DNA of 64,000 bases from Chloroflexus islandicus (GCF_001650695.1 NZ_LWQS01000071.1:119877-183876), one strand, 5' to 3'. Counted from the stretch's first letter, positions 19,020 through 29,469 are shown. The notes: a model not told the origin generated them from the sequence alone. A program made the numbers and translations.

Positions 19020-20430
19020 CTCCTGCCACTCCTTGTCATTGCGAGCGAAGCGCAGCAATCCCCCGCGCGCACGGGAGGATCCGCTCAGGCATGAGTTGTC
19101 GCTGAAGCGGGAGATTGCTTCGGTCGGTCGGCCCCAGCGTTGCTGAGGCCATCCCTCCCTCGCAATGACAATCGTCCCCGCCCCTTTGTCATTGCGAGCC
19201 GAGCGGAGCGAGGCGCAGCAATCCCCCGCGAGCACGGGAAGTTCGCGCATCACGGGTGAAACCACCATCACCGGCTCAGCAATCCCCCGCGAGCACGGGA
19301 AGCGCCCGCTCAGGCATGGGTTGCGCTAAAGCGGGAGATTGCTTCGGTCGCGCGGCACCAGCGTTGCTGAGGCCATCTCTCCCTCGCAATGACAATCGTC
19401 CCCGCCCCTTTGTCATTGCGAGCCGAGCGGAGCGAGGCGCAGCAATCCCCCGCGAGCACGGGAAGTTCGCGCATCACGGGTGAAACCACCATCACCGGCT
19501 CAGCAATCCCCCGCGCGCACGGGCAGCGCCCGCTCAGGCATGGGTTGCGCTAAAGCGGGGGATTGCTTCGGGCGCTGCGCGCCCTCGCAATGACATTGAG
19601 GGGCGGACAGCAAGGCACCCGGCCCTAAAGGGCCGGGCTAGGGGTACGAAGCCCGCTGCGCGGGCTGTTGCCCCCACCCCTTGCCCCTCCCCCGCTGGGG
19701 GAGGGGTGATGAGGAGCGCAGCACGGGAAGTTCGCGCATCACGGGTGAAACCACCATCACCGGCTCAGCAATCCCCCGCGAGCACGGGAAGCGCCCGCTC
19801 AGGCATGGGTTGTCGCTGAAGCGGGAGATTGCTTCGGTCGCGCGGCACCTCGCTCGGCTAGGTGCTGCCGCTCCCTCGCAATGACATTGAGGGGCGGACA
19901 GCAAGGCACCCGGCCCTAAAGGGCCGGGCTAGGGGTACGAAGCCCGCTGCGCGGGCTGTTGCCCCCACCCCTTGCCCCTCCCCCGCTGGGGGAGGGGTGA
20001 TGAGGAGCGCAGCACGGGACTTTACGCCATTGCACAGCAATCGATAGTTGTACTCGATCAAACGTTCTGTCCGCTCCTCAACACTAGTAGGAGCGGGGCT
20101 GGGGGTGAACCGGCGCATCGCCACGCCATTGGAGCGGAACGTAGCAGCTCCCCTCCCCCGCGCTAGCGGGTTGAGGGGCGGACAGACATCCGGTCACACA
20201 CAACCGTTGATCGCGGTGCAATGCCTCAAAGCGTAGCTCTGCTCCCCTCTCCCGCGCCAGTGGGAGAGGGGCTGGAGGTGAGGGCAAACTAGCGCATCGC
20301 AACGCCATTGGAGCGGAACGTAGCAGCGCCCCTCTCCCGCGCCAGTGGGAGCGGGGCTGGGGGTGAGGGTACACCAGCGCATCGCCACGCCATTAGCCAC
20401 ATCTGCGTTCATCGGTTCTGTCTGCCGATC
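19020..20430. repeat. 1.4-kb cluster of REP-like and inverted-repeat elements
   Basis: No gene is supported in 19009-20474. The region is a mosaic of repeated blocks. One contains TCATTGCGAGC...AGCAATCCCCCGCG and GGGAGATTGCTTCGG (near-identical copies around 19188-19310 and 19412-19530, part again from 19727). Another is the CCCCTCCCCC/GGGGGAGGGG plus GCCCGGCCC/GGGCCGGG module (copies around 19595-19720 and 19890-20010). A third is CTCCCGCGCCAGTGGGAG with AACGCCATTGGAGCGG (20100-20400). Small ORFs here are repeats, not genes. Confidence 0.88.
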
Positions 20431-20474
20431 TCGCGCAATGACAAGCGAGGATAGTGTCTTGCACTGCTATCCCC

Positions 20475-21020
20475 TCACACGCCGCTGGCAAACGACATCG
20501 CGTTACGCGGCGGTTGCGGCATTGCGACCGGCAAGGCCGGCCCGCAATAACATAGCCGATCGTCGCGCCAGTCAGCTAACCCGATTTCGGTCAACCATGC
20601 TGTAACGGTGGCTGCCCGGCGCAGCGCGGTTGATTCGGCTAAGGGAGCGAGCTGTTGGAGAATGCGCGCCACATCGTGGCGGGTCAGACCTTCGGGGGTG
20701 TCACGAAGGGCGGCAATCACTGAGCGGGTAGGCTCGTACCGCAGGAGTTGCCGGCGGAGGGCAGCGCGCTGGTCGGCACGGTTGTAGCGCGTGAACGCAA
20801 GCCCGAACTTGGTCAGTTGCGCCGCCTCGGTCTGCTCGCCGATCTCGATCAAGCCAATGATCCGCGCTGCCTGCATGTAGTAGAGGCCTTGACGCTGACC
20901 CTTGGCGCCGATGTATTCTCCGATCTCCTCTGCCGTTACTCTCCCGCGCGCAATCGCTTCCGCAACGCGCGCCACGTCCCAAAGCATATCGGCCTGTGGA
21001 ATGTCCGCTGTGGTCAGCAT
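20475..21020 (-). CDS. Protein of unknown function, winged-helix-like
   Basis: 181 residues. The N-terminal half ([47 protein letters not shown]) looks like a helix-turn-helix/winged-helix unit. The second half ([40 protein letters not shown]) looks like a second such unit, resembling N-terminal DNA-binding modules attached to some restriction or AAA proteins. No catalytic motif. GGAGGT six to seven bases upstream fixes ATG 21020. The neighbours are a repeat cluster and a divergent reductase, which gives no functional clue. Confidence 0.7.
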   Translation of the reverse strand: MLTTADIPQADMLWDVARVAEAIARGRVTAEEIGEYIGAKGQRQGLYYMQAARIIGLIEIGEQTEAAQLTKFGLAFTRYNRADQRAALRRQLLRYEPTRSVIAALRDTPEGLTRHDVARILQQLAPLAESTALRRAATVTAWLTEIGLADWRDDRLCYCGPALPVAMPQPPRNAMSFASGV

Positions 21021-21202
21021 CGCAGTACCTCCTCTTCCTTGCACGTACCCACTCGTACTCTGTCTTTACCATACCATACTCGAACGTTTGTGTCAATAGG
21101 GAAATTCGCGCAAATGTTCACATCTTAACGCGCACGCACGATTGTGCCTTTTGCGGGTATGATACAGGTGGAGTTAGCAATGCACGTTGGAGGTGTTCAT
21201 TC

Positions 21203-22294
21203 ATGACCGACGATATTCCGCTCACTTCTACGCACGAGGTGGCGATTGTTGGCGCCGGCCCCATTGGGCTCGAATTGGCCGTCTGTCTCAAGCAGGCCGG
21301 GGTGGATTACATCCAGTTCGATGCGCGCCAGATTGGGTATACGATGACGTGGTGGCCGCGCAATACCAATTTCTTCAGCACGACCGAGCGGCTGGCAATT
21401 GCCGGCGTGCCCATTCCCAATAACCATCAGCAGCGGATCACCGGCGAAGAGTATTTGGCGTATCTGCGCTCGGTGGTTGAGCTGTTCGATCTGCGGGTGC
21501 AGAGCTACGAGCCGGTCAGCGCATTACACCGCGAGCGGGAAGGTTTCACGCTCATCACCCAGCCGCTCAGCGGGCCGCGCCGCTATTCCGCGCGCCGGGT
21601 GGTGCTGGCGATTGGTGATATGCACTTCCCCCATCGCCTCAATATCCCCGGTGAAGATTTGCCGCACGTCAGTCACTATTTTCGCGATCCCCACGACTAT
21701 TTCCGCCGCCGGTTGCTGATCGTCGGCGGCAAGAATTCGGCGGTCGAAGCGGCGTTGCGTTGCTGGCGGGCCGGTGCGCAGGTGACGTTGTCGTACCGGC
21801 GGGCTCAGCTCGATGCCAATCGCGTGAAGCATTGGCTGTTGCCCGATTTTGCCGCCCAAGTCGAGGCCGGTACGATCCGCTTTCTCCCCCAAACGATGCC
21901 AGTCGCGATCGATGCCGGTGGGGTGACGCTGGCTCGCACCGATGCCGATGGCCAGCCTACCACCGAGCAGTTTTACTGCCCGACCGATTTTGTTTTGCTG
22001 GCGACCGGTTTTCGCGGCGATCAGAGCCTGCTCGAACAAGCTGGCGTGATTTTACAGGGGCCAAACCGGGTGCCGGTCTACGATCCGGCAACGATGGAGA
22101 CGAATGTGCCCGGTTTGTATCTGGCCGGTACAGTGGCCGCCGGCATTCAGCAACGCTATACGCTCTTTATCGAGAATTGCCACGAGCACGCCGGCAAAAT
22201 CACCCAAGCGCTCACCGGGCAGTGGCCGGCGCGGTTGGGTGATGTGGCCGCGCGTACCTATCAGCTCAGTTTCGAGCAGATTGCCGCGAATTAG
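21203..22294 (+). CDS. YpdA-like FAD/NAD(P)-dependent disulfide reductase family protein
   Basis: 363 residues. N-terminal FAD-binding [22 protein letters not shown], internal NAD(P)-binding [22 protein letters not shown], and C-terminal [13 protein letters not shown] ([10 protein letters not shown]) and [13 protein letters not shown] blocks. The order and the [22 protein letters not shown] segment match the YpdA group, proposed or shown in Firmicutes to reduce bacillithiol disulfide. The thiol in this organism is not known from the window. TTGGAGGTG is well placed before ATG 21203. Confidence 0.82.
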   Translation: MTDDIPLTSTHEVAIVGAGPIGLELAVCLKQAGVDYIQFDARQIGYTMTWWPRNTNFFSTTERLAIAGVPIPNNHQQRITGEEYLAYLRSVVELFDLRVQSYEPVSALHREREGFTLITQPLSGPRRYSARRVVLAIGDMHFPHRLNIPGEDLPHVSHYFRDPHDYFRRRLLIVGGKNSAVEAALRCWRAGAQVTLSYRRAQLDANRVKHWLLPDFAAQVEAGTIRFLPQTMPVAIDAGGVTLARTDADGQPTTEQFYCPTDFVLLATGFRGDQSLLEQAGVILQGPNRVPVYDPATMETNVPGLYLAGTVAAGIQQRYTLFIENCHEHAGKITQALTGQWPARLGDVAARTYQLSFEQIAAN

Positions 22295-22379
22295 ATGGAG
22301 AGGAGAGAAGGTGGCCTGCACGCCTTCCTTCCTCCCTCTTGCCAGAATTGGCGAGGTTGCAGTATAGTAATGGACGCGC

Positions 22380-22455
22380 GGGGCTGTAGCTCAATGGATA
22401 GAGCACCGACCTTCTAAGTCGATGGTTGCGCGTTCGAGTCGCGCCAGCCCCGCCA
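22380..22455 (+). tRNA. tRNA-Arg (anticodon UCU), CCA encoded
   Basis: Acceptor stem GGGGCTG (22380-22386) pairs with CAGCCCC (22445-22451). D-arm GCTC/GAGC, anticodon loop CTTCTAA with anticodon TCT (reads AGA), T-arm GCGCG-TTCGAGT-CGCGC. Discriminator G at 22452 and CCA at 22453-22455 are encoded. The first anticodon-stem pair is a C-A mismatch, otherwise canonical. Sits between the reductase and the convergent K+ channel gene. Confidence 0.95.
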
Positions 22456-22469
22456 TTGCCTTGTTGTTC

Positions 22470-23213
22470 TTATTCCCTCGGTTTGGGCGAACCCTCTTCT
22501 AAACGTTGGGTGAGTGTCGCTAGCAATTGCTCGATGCGCTCGATCCGTTGGTTGATCTGGGCTAACTCGGCTTGGCTGCGATCGGCTGTATCTTCCTCGA
22601 CAAAAAATGCGGCAACGTTGGCGGTGAGCAGTCCAAAGAGCGAGATGCCGGCAATCATCAAAACGACGGCCACGCCACGACCCAGTGCTGTGACTGGATA
22701 GGTGTCGCCGTAACCGACGGTGGTGATGGTCGTTAAGGCCCACCAAACGGCATCAGCGAACGTAGCGATTGGGCCGCCGGAGCCTTGCTCGGCCACCACC
22801 ATCAGCGTTGCTCCTACCAACACGAGCGCCAGACTGGTGACGCCAATGAAAGCCGGCATACGCTGGCGCAATACACGGCGCGATTGGCGCCAGAGGCGGG
22901 TCACAATGATGGGGAGCCATAAGAGCCGGAGCGGGCGTAAAAATGGCAGGATTATGATCAGAATTTCGATCCATTGCGAACGGATATAGTGGCCTCGCTC
23001 TGGCGCTAGATAAAGTTTGATGGCTAATTCAATGCCAAAAACTCCCCAAACTAACCAGAGGAGCCCATCGAGAATGGGGATGAGTTCGCCGTTGACGGCG
23101 TTACTCTCAATGGCGAAAAAGATGACGAGGAAGCCCACTGATAATAACAGCATCGGTATTTCAGTGGTACGCTCGAAACGGGCCAGCAGAATGGCGCGTC
23201 GTTCAGGTGTCAT
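22470..23213 (-). CDS. Voltage-gated-type potassium channel
   Basis: 247 residues with six predicted helices and the K+ selectivity filter TTVGYGDTYP in WWALTTITTVGYGD. An S4-like basic stretch (FLRPLRLLWLPIIVTRLWRQSRR) precedes the pore, as in bacterial Kv channels. The last ~35 residues (AELAQINQRIERIEQLLATLTQRLEE) form a coiled coil, probably for tetramer assembly. GGAG at about seven bases from ATG 23213 is the better start than the TTG at 23225. Confidence 0.93.
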   Translation of the reverse strand: MTPERRAILLARFERTTEIPMLLLSVGFLVIFFAIESNAVNGELIPILDGLLWLVWGVFGIELAIKLYLAPERGHYIRSQWIEILIIILPFLRPLRLLWLPIIVTRLWRQSRRVLRQRMPAFIGVTSLALVLVGATLMVVAEQGSGGPIATFADAVWWALTTITTVGYGDTYPVTALGRGVAVVLMIAGISLFGLLTANVAAFFVEEDTADRSQAELAQINQRIERIEQLLATLTQRLEEGSPKPRE

Positions 23214-23315
23214 TGCTTTCTCCAATCGGTGTCGTGATGGCTCTATTGTAGCAATCTTTGAAGGCTGAGCCTTTGTATCGGTGCGATTGGTGCGTGTTTG
23301 TGCGGATAAACGGAG

Positions 23316-23321
23316 TATAAT
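23316..23321 (+). promoter_or_regulatory. -10 box for oligoendopeptidase gene
   Basis: A consensus TATAAT 40 bp before the ATG at 23361. No convincing -35 is seen at the right distance, so this is a weak promoter call. Confidence 0.4.
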
Positions 23322-23360
23322 ACCTCGCGAACCGCAATTGTACCAAAGGAGACTATTGCA

Positions 23361-25169
23361 ATGCAGACAGTGCGGGAACGCAGCGAGATTCCGGATCAGT
23401 ATAAGTGGGATCCGTACAGTATCTTTCCTTCTCAGGCAGCATGGGAAGCGGCAATTGATGAGACTGATGCGCTAATTGCCACTGCTGCCCGGTTTCGGGG
23501 CCGGCTAGGTGAAGGCCCGCGCGTGATTGCCGATTTTCTCGGTCTGAGCGAGACGATTATGCGCAATGTCGGCCAGATTGCGGTCTTTGCCACCATGTTT
23601 TACACGGTTGATACTAACGACCGCGAGGCGAGCGCGATGCGCGATCGGGCAACCGGCTTGCAGGCGCGGGCAAGCGCGGCGCTGGCTTTTGGCGAACCGG
23701 AGTTGCTGGCAATTGGCGGCGATCAGTTGTTGGCTTGGGCCGATCAAGATGAACATCTGGCGACCTATCGTCACTACTTCGAGCGCCTGATTGCGCGCGC
23801 GCCGCACGTTCGCTCTGCCGAGGTGGAAGAGTTGCTCGGTCAAGTGCGCGATCCCTTTGCTGCTGCGAGTGCGGTGCATGGCGTGTTGGCCAATGCTGAG
23901 TTGCGTTTCCCGCTGGCGTATGATAGCAATGGCGAAGCGCACGAGATTACCCAAGGCACGATCAATGCCTTGATTACCCATCCCGACCGCACCCTGCGCA
24001 AGAACGCTTGGGAAGGCTATGCCGATGCCCATATTGCGGTCGAAAATACCATGGCCCAGTGTCTGGCCGCCGGTGTCAAGCAGAATGTGTTTATTGCCCG
24101 CGCTCGCCGTTACGCTTCGGCGCTGGAAGGTGCGTTGAAGCCGAATGTTATTCCGCTGGAGGTCTTCCATAATCTGATTGCGACCTTCGAGCGCCATTTG
24201 CCGGTATGGCATCGCTATTGGCGAGTGCGTCGCACTGCGCTAGGGGTTGATGAGCTGCACGTTTACGATACCAAAGCGCCGCTTGCCACGCCGTTGGTGG
24301 TGCCGTATGAGCAGGCAATTGATTGGATTTGCGCAGGCATGGCGCCGTTGGGCAGCGAATACGTGCAGATTATGCGCCGTGGTTTGCGCGAACAGCGCTG
24401 GGTTGATGTCTACCCCAATCGCGGCAAGCGGGCCGGCGCGTTTTCAACCGGCGCTCCCGGTACCCATCCGTTTATTATGATGTCGTACAACGACGACATC
24501 TTTGGCCTTAGCACGCTCGCTCACGAGCTTGGCCACTCGATGCACTCGTACTATACGCGCCGCACCCAGCCGGTGATTTACGCGAACTACGGCTTGTTCC
24601 TCGCTGAGGTGGCTTCTAATTTCAATCAGGCGCTGGTGCGCGATTATCTGTTCAAGACCCTGACTGACCGCAATGCCCAGATCGCTCTGATCGAAGAAGC
24701 GATGGCAAATTTCCACCGCTACTTTTTCATCATGCCGACCCTAGCCCGCTTCGAGCTGGCCATCCACCAGCGCGCCGAGCGTGGCCAGCCGCTGACCGCC
24801 ACCATCTTCAACGAGCTGATGGCCGATCTCTTCGCCGAAGGGTACGGGGCCGAAGTGGTGGTTGATCGCGCGCGGGTCGGCAATACGTGGGCCCAGTTTT
24901 CCACCCATCTCTACGCCAATTTCTACGTCTACCAGTACGCGACCGGCATTGCCGGCGCGCATGCGCTCGCCGCACCGATCATTGCCGGCGAGGCCGGCGC
25001 TGCCGAACGCTATATCAACGAGTTTCTCAAGGCCGGCGGTTCCCGCTTCCCGCTCGACACCCTGCGCCGGGCCGGAGTTGATCTCGCCTCGCCTGAACCG
25101 GTCGAGCGCACGTTTGCCGTGATGGCGTCGTATATTGACCGGCTGGAACAGTTGGTCAACGAGGGCTAA
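23361..25169 (+). CDS. pepF: M3-family oligoendopeptidase F
   Basis: 602 residues, the usual PepF length. Zinc-binding HELGH in [16 protein letters not shown] with the downstream Glu in [13 protein letters not shown] (gluzincin pattern), and GGxR-like SGARAFS-type segment upstream ([16 protein letters not shown]). It degrades medium-sized peptides in the cytoplasm. AGGAGA is eight bases before the ATG. Flanked by unrelated genes. Confidence 0.94.
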   Translation: MQTVRERSEIPDQYKWDPYSIFPSQAAWEAAIDETDALIATAARFRGRLGEGPRVIADFLGLSETIMRNVGQIAVFATMFYTVDTNDREASAMRDRATGLQARASAALAFGEPELLAIGGDQLLAWADQDEHLATYRHYFERLIARAPHVRSAEVEELLGQVRDPFAAASAVHGVLANAELRFPLAYDSNGEAHEITQGTINALITHPDRTLRKNAWEGYADAHIAVENTMAQCLAAGVKQNVFIARARRYASALEGALKPNVIPLEVFHNLIATFERHLPVWHRYWRVRRTALGVDELHVYDTKAPLATPLVVPYEQAIDWICAGMAPLGSEYVQIMRRGLREQRWVDVYPNRGKRAGAFSTGAPGTHPFIMMSYNDDIFGLSTLAHELGHSMHSYYTRRTQPVIYANYGLFLAEVASNFNQALVRDYLFKTLTDRNAQIALIEEAMANFHRYFFIMPTLARFELAIHQRAERGQPLTATIFNELMADLFAEGYGAEVVVDRARVGNTWAQFSTHLYANFYVYQYATGIAGAHALAAPIIAGEAGAAERYINEFLKAGGSRFPLDTLRRAGVDLASPEPVERTFAVMASYIDRLEQLVNEG

Positions 25170-25231
25170 CCTGCTGGGTGGCGCACCGTAGTGCGCCATC
25201 CGCGGCCATACCTACCCTGCGAGGTCTGGCG

Positions 25232-25990
25232 ATGCACCGCTATCATCTGTGGATGCTGTTGGTTGCCATGCTCTGGCTGGCGTTGGCGCCGGCGACGGCC
25301 CAATCGCCGTATCGTGTCTTTGTGCCGCTCGTGACTCGCGCGGCCCAGAACCCGCTCTTCAGCGGCGAGGCGACCTATTACCTCGAAGCCGACGGGAGCG
25401 GCGCCTGCCTGTTTGACCCGATCCCCGGCGACCGGATGGTGGCGGCGATTAGTTATCTCAATTACGGCAATGCCGACTATTGTGGCGCCTATGTCGAAGT
25501 ATTCGGCCCCCAAGGCAGCGTGGTGGTGCGGATCGTCGATCTGTGCCCGGATAATCCCGGTTGCGGGTTGAACCATCTCGATCTGAGTCCAGAGGCATTT
25601 GATCGCATTGCGCCACGGTCGTGGGGCCGCGTACCGATCACGTGGCGCGTGATCAGTCCGCCGCTGAGCGGGCCGGTGCAGATTCACCTCAAAGCGGGCA
25701 GCAATCCGTGGTGGTTGGCGTTTCAGGTGCGCAATCATCGCAACCCGATCGCCAAGCTTGAATATCGCACTCCCCAAGGCCAGTGGGTGGAATTGGCCCG
25801 CACCACGTATAACTACTTCATCCGGCAATGCAATTGCGCCAATGGCGAGCTTGGCCCCTTTACGTTGCGCATCACCGACATCTATGGCAATGCGTTGACC
25901 GAAACCGTGCAGTTTAGCACCCTCTCGCGCACGAGCAATTCGCCGGGTGAGTTGGTCAATGCGAGCGGCCAATTCCCCTCCGGGCCATAA
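25232..25990 (+). CDS. Secreted expansin-like protein
   Basis: 252 residues. Signal peptide about 1-24 (MHRYHLWMLLVAMLWLALAP, then ATAQ cleavage). Domain 1 is a double-psi beta barrel (GEATYYLEADGSGACLF; VVVRIVDLCPDNPGC; LNHLDLSPEAF with the expected Asp). Domain 2 carries the surface aromatics expected for polysaccharide binding (NPWWLAFQVRNHRNPIAKLEYR; TTYNYF). This layout matches bacterial expansins (EXLX1 type), which loosen cellulose/peptidoglycan networks without hydrolysis. GAGG precedes ATG 25232; the longer frame adds residues before the signal peptide and is rejected. Its target in this organism is unknown. Confidence 0.85.
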   Translation: MHRYHLWMLLVAMLWLALAPATAQSPYRVFVPLVTRAAQNPLFSGEATYYLEADGSGACLFDPIPGDRMVAAISYLNYGNADYCGAYVEVFGPQGSVVVRIVDLCPDNPGCGLNHLDLSPEAFDRIAPRSWGRVPITWRVISPPLSGPVQIHLKAGSNPWWLAFQVRNHRNPIAKLEYRTPQGQWVELARTTYNYFIRQCNCANGELGPFTLRITDIYGNALTETVQFSTLSRTSNSPGELVNASGQFPSGP

Positions 25991-26007
25991 GCGGCACGCA
26001 CGCTTAA

Positions 26008-27612
26008 TTAATCGGGAAACAGTTCATCAACCGCTTGTTGGGCGGTGACCATATCGCTGGCGCGGCGCGTGTGTTGTTCGATAAAGCGGTAGAAGGCCTC
26101 GTCGTAGGGACGGGTTTGCACTACCACTGGCATCGGCACTGCATGGCCCAGCACCAGCGCCTGCTGGCGGGTGTCGAGATTGGCCAGCACGGCCCGCAGA
26201 CGCGCGCTGCCGCCAACGCCGGTAAACACCGCGTCAATGTCCTGTTCATCGCTCAGCAGCGCGGTGATCCGCGTGCCGAGCTGGCTAAGCACTTCGCTGT
26301 CGATCGATGAGGGGCGCTGGTCAACGACCAGCAATGTCACGCTGTATTTGCGCATCTCGCGGGCGATCGTGCCAAAGATCGTCTGGCGGGCAAGGCGCGG
26401 GTTGAGAAATTTGTGCGCCTCTTCGATCGTGATCATCAGCGGGCGAGGCCGGTCAGCGTCGCTTTTGGTGTGTACATACCGTTCGGTCTGCTCGCGCCAG
26501 CGTTGGTGAATCCGGCGGGTAAGCACGTTGGCGACCAGCATATACGCCAGCGGATCGTCGTAGCGGCCAAAACTGAGCACCACGTGCCGACCGGCCATCA
26601 GCGCGTTGATCAAATGATCGACCGCTGAGAGGTCGGCTTGCGCGCGCACAAATCCCAGCCGCTTGAGCTGCATGGTCTTGCGCTTGAGCGCATTGAGCGA
26701 AGCGAGACTGGCGCTTTTTTCGTCGGCAAAGTTCTTCAGCTCGTCTTGATCCATCTCCCAAAGCTCGGCCAACCATCGGGCGCCGTACTTATCCACCAAC
26801 AGCTCCGCCGTTTCGGCAGCGGTTGGATTAAGGTTCAGCTCTTCGCTGAGCAAGAGCACATCTTCCGGCTCGATCTGGTCGTAACCGATCACAATCTCGC
26901 CGTCGATGCGCGAGCGGTCAAACGCGCCGCCAGCCAGCGCATAGACCAGCACCTTGCTGCCAAAGAGCTGGCGCAACCCTTTCACGAAATTGGTTCCTTC
27001 CGAGCGCGCCGACCAGCCGTATTCGTCGTGCATGTCAAAAATGAGGTTTGAGGCGACATCACCCAGAATGACGCCGCACACCAGCAGCCGGGTCAGAAAG
27101 CTCTTGCCGGTGCCGCTCTTGCCAAACACCCCGTTCGAGCGTTCGACCAGCCGGTTCAGATCAATACAGACCGGCGCTGACATATCGAGCGGCGTCCCGA
27201 TCATAAACCGGCTGCCCTCTTCGTGGCCGAATACTTGGGTGAAATCGGCGTCGCTTGCTTCAAATAACGGGGCAAAATGGTGCGGCACCGTCTTGACCGG
27301 CAATAGCTCGGCGCTGCCGTCGAGCGGCAACATCAGGCGCAAATCAAGCCGGAGTTCGCCGTAGGTGGTTGTGCCGGTTAGGACGTGGCTGAAGAACTCG
27401 TCATCCGGCGGCGGATCGGCCATCACCTTGGGCGTGGTTGTGCCGAGGCGCACGTCCGTCACCATCGAAAAGAAGGTGAACCGTTGGCCCTGCACCACCA
27501 CAAACTTGCCGACCCGCACATCCTCGACTGATGTGCCGGCATCAAGCCGGATGGTCAATCCCTCTAGCAGCGATCCTCCGGTGACGACGCCGAGGCGCTG
27601 TCGTTGTGGCAT
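26008..27612 (-). CDS. HerA-like / DUF87 ATPase
   Basis: 534 residues. N-terminal beta-barrel-like HAS domain, Walker A FGKSGTGKSFLTRLL, Walker B SNLIFDMHDEYGW, and a C-terminal RecA-core end with LLVVDQRPSSIDSEVLSQLGTRI. This is the HerA/FtsK-related hexameric DNA translocase family. In archaea HerA works with NurA in end resection; no NurA is adjacent here, and many bacterial members are stand-alone or defence-linked. GAGGAGG is well placed before the ATG. Confidence 0.85.
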   Translation of the reverse strand: MPQRQRLGVVTGGSLLEGLTIRLDAGTSVEDVRVGKFVVVQGQRFTFFSMVTDVRLGTTTPKVMADPPPDDEFFSHVLTGTTTYGELRLDLRLMLPLDGSAELLPVKTVPHHFAPLFEASDADFTQVFGHEEGSRFMIGTPLDMSAPVCIDLNRLVERSNGVFGKSGTGKSFLTRLLVCGVILGDVASNLIFDMHDEYGWSARSEGTNFVKGLRQLFGSKVLVYALAGGAFDRSRIDGEIVIGYDQIEPEDVLLLSEELNLNPTAAETAELLVDKYGARWLAELWEMDQDELKNFADEKSASLASLNALKRKTMQLKRLGFVRAQADLSAVDHLINALMAGRHVVLSFGRYDDPLAYMLVANVLTRRIHQRWREQTERYVHTKSDADRPRPLMITIEEAHKFLNPRLARQTIFGTIAREMRKYSVTLLVVDQRPSSIDSEVLSQLGTRITALLSDEQDIDAVFTGVGGSARLRAVLANLDTRQQALVLGHAVPMPVVVQTRPYDEAFYRFIEQHTRRASDMVTAQQAVDELFPD

Positions 27613-27770
27613 AGCAACCTCCTCAACAAGCCGGTTCTGGTTGATCCTAGCACATCTTGCCTAATCTTGGCGCCAAAAATGACGAGAGTGTTAGCTGAGA
27701 GATGTGGAAATTGGCCCGCCGCATTCGTTTCATGAAGTGATATTTGCTGAACGGATTGAGTGAGACACCT

Positions 27771-28124
27771 ATGCGCATTCTCATCGTAGAAGACGACTCT
27801 AATGTGCGCTCGTTCTTGCAAAACGCCATGAAGGCGTTGCGACGCAGCGTGAAAATTGAAACGGCAACAAATGGCGCCGATGGCCTGAAGATGGCGCGCC
27901 GGCAAGAGTACGATCTGATAATTACTGATTACCATATGCCAAAACTGACCGGTCTCGACCTGACCTTCACCTTGCGACAGGAGGGGTGCACGATACCGAT
28001 CGTGGTCGTTTCGGCCGATCCGGATACCGAAACCGATGCAATAGTGGCTGGTTCTTCACTGTTTCTGCACAAGCCGGTTTCGCTCGAAAATCTCCGCTAT
28101 ATGCTTGATATGTTTGGATTATGA
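27771..28124 (+). CDS. Single-domain response regulator
   Basis: 117 residues, only a receiver domain: acidic pair in ILIVEDDSN, phosphoacceptor Asp in DLIITDYHMPKLTG, Ser/Thr switch in VVVSAD, and Lys in LFLHKPVS. No output domain, so it probably acts by protein contact. No histidine kinase is nearby. ATG 27771 begins the typical MRILIVEDD and is chosen over the upstream frame start. Confidence 0.92.
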   Translation: MRILIVEDDSNVRSFLQNAMKALRRSVKIETATNGADGLKMARRQEYDLIITDYHMPKLTGLDLTFTLRQEGCTIPIVVVSADPDTETDAIVAGSSLFLHKPVSLENLRYMLDMFGL

Positions 28125-28181
28125 GGCTGCGTTTGTGGGGCGCTGCTATGCGTCTACCATACTAAAGCGCTAGTTCGCATC

Positions 28182-28213
28182 TACGAGGGGCAACGTACCG
28201 GTTGCCCCTCGTA
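28182..28213 (+). terminator. Strong hairpin after response regulator
   Basis: TACGAGGGGCAAC (28182-28194) and GTTGCCCCTCGTA (28201-28213) form a 13-bp perfect stem with a 6-nt loop, about 58 bp after the stop. It lacks a clear T-run, so terminator is likely but not certain. Confidence 0.55.
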
Positions 28214-28292
28214 TCGCCTTGATCGAACGGTGCTGCCAGATATGGTACCATCTCAAACAATATTGGCGATGTGTGAGAGGGTTGGAGACACC

Positions 28293-29084
28293 ATGCAATC
28301 GATCCCCCGCTACGATGGCTACATCTTTGATCTTGACGGCACCATCTATCTCGGCGACACGCTCTTGCCGGGTGCTGCCGAGCTCCTAGCGACCTTGCGC
28401 CGTGAAGGGCGCCGGATCACCTTTCTCTCGAATAACCCGACCAAAACCCGCCGGCAATACGCTGAACGTTTGCAACGCCTCGGCATTGCCGCCGATGAAA
28501 GCGAGATTGTGAATAGTTCGGCGGTGATGGTGGAGTGGCTGTTAGCGAACGCGCCGGGAGCGCCATTGTTTGTGGTGGGGGAAGCACCCTTAATCGGTGA
28601 GCTGGAAGCGGCTGGCTTCCCGCTCAGTGAACGTCCGGGTGAAATCAAGTTTGTCGTGGCCTCGTTTGATCGCACCTTCACGTACCGCAAGCTCCAGATT
28701 GCCTTTGATGCCATCCGGGCCGGCGCGCGCTTGGTTGCAACCAATCCCGACCGGTTTTGTCCCGTTCCCGGTGGCGGCGAGCCAGATGCAGCCGCGATCA
28801 TCGCCGCCATCGAAGCATGCACCGAAGCGCGCTGTGAAGTGATCGTGGGCAAGCCATCGCCGATTATGGCCCGCACGGTGAGCAATCTGATCGGGTTGCC
28901 GCCGGAACGCTGCTTGATTGTTGGTGATCGTTTGATGACCGACATTGCCATGGGGGTGACAGCCGGCATGGATACGGCGTTGGTCTTGACCGGCGATAGC
29001 CAACGCGCCGATTTGGAACGCTCGCCCTACCAGCCGACATACGTGCTTGAGCGCATTGATGAATTGATTGGCGAATTGGCTTGA
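28293..29084 (+). CDS. HAD-IIA sugar-phosphate phosphatase (NagD-like)
   Basis: 263 residues. HAD motif I FDLDGTIYLG, motif II FLSNNPTKTR, cap segment between, motif III Lys in IVGKPSPIMA, and motif IV LIVGDRLMTDIAMG. These enzymes dephosphorylate small metabolites such as nucleotide or sugar phosphates. TTGGAG before ATG 28293 supports this start; an upstream frame from 28230 lacks one. Confidence 0.9.
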   Translation: MQSIPRYDGYIFDLDGTIYLGDTLLPGAAELLATLRREGRRITFLSNNPTKTRRQYAERLQRLGIAADESEIVNSSAVMVEWLLANAPGAPLFVVGEAPLIGELEAAGFPLSERPGEIKFVVASFDRTFTYRKLQIAFDAIRAGARLVATNPDRFCPVPGGGEPDAAAIIAAIEACTEARCEVIVGKPSPIMARTVSNLIGLPPERCLIVGDRLMTDIAMGVTAGMDTALVLTGDSQRADLERSPYQPTYVLERIDELIGELA

Positions 29085-29138
29085 CGACCGGGCAGCTTCC
29101 GGCTACACTATCAGTATGATTGATAGAGAGGAGAACCC

Positions 29139-29384
29139 ATGACTGCCGCTCGTCGCACCCCCCATGCTTTGCCTCAATCTCCATTTACCGGCGATCAGCC
29201 GTCATCGCTGCCTGCCGACGTAGGTGATGCCTCGTGGCCGCTGGCGATGCGGGCGTTGTTGCTGCTGCATGGCACAGCTTTGCCGCCCGATCCGCTGATC
29301 GCGGCTTTGTCTGACGCTGATTTGATCGCATTGCGCGGCAGTCTGACGTTGCTCCAGCATGATGAGCCGGCCAATATTGCCTGA
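29139..29384 (+). CDS. Small hypothetical protein
   Basis: 81 residues with GAGGAG eight bases before the ATG and a terminator 62 bp after the stop, so the unit looks real. The first third is Pro-rich, the rest two amphipathic helices (WPLAMRALLLLHGTAL; DADLIALRGSLTLLQHD). No family recognised, no signal peptide. Confidence 0.6.
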   Translation: MTAARRTPHALPQSPFTGDQPSSLPADVGDASWPLAMRALLLLHGTALPPDPLIAALSDADLIALRGSLTLLQHDEPANIA

Positions 29385-29445
29385 TCGGCGTAAGCGCAAT
29401 AGGGCATAGGCTCTCAGCCGTAGCGTAGAGCGATAGTGGGGCAAG

Positions 29446-29469
29446 GGCGGGTTACTAACCCGCCTTTTT
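29446..29469 (+). terminator. Rho-independent terminator
   Basis: GGCGGGTT (29446-29453), loop ACT, AACCCGCC (29457-29464), then TTTTT at 29465-29469. Ends the transcript of the small gene at 29139. Confidence 0.88.

Noticed and set aside
19256..20412. Small ORFs between the MFS carrier and the 20475 gene
   Set aside because: All lie within repeated hairpin blocks and recur with each repeat copy.
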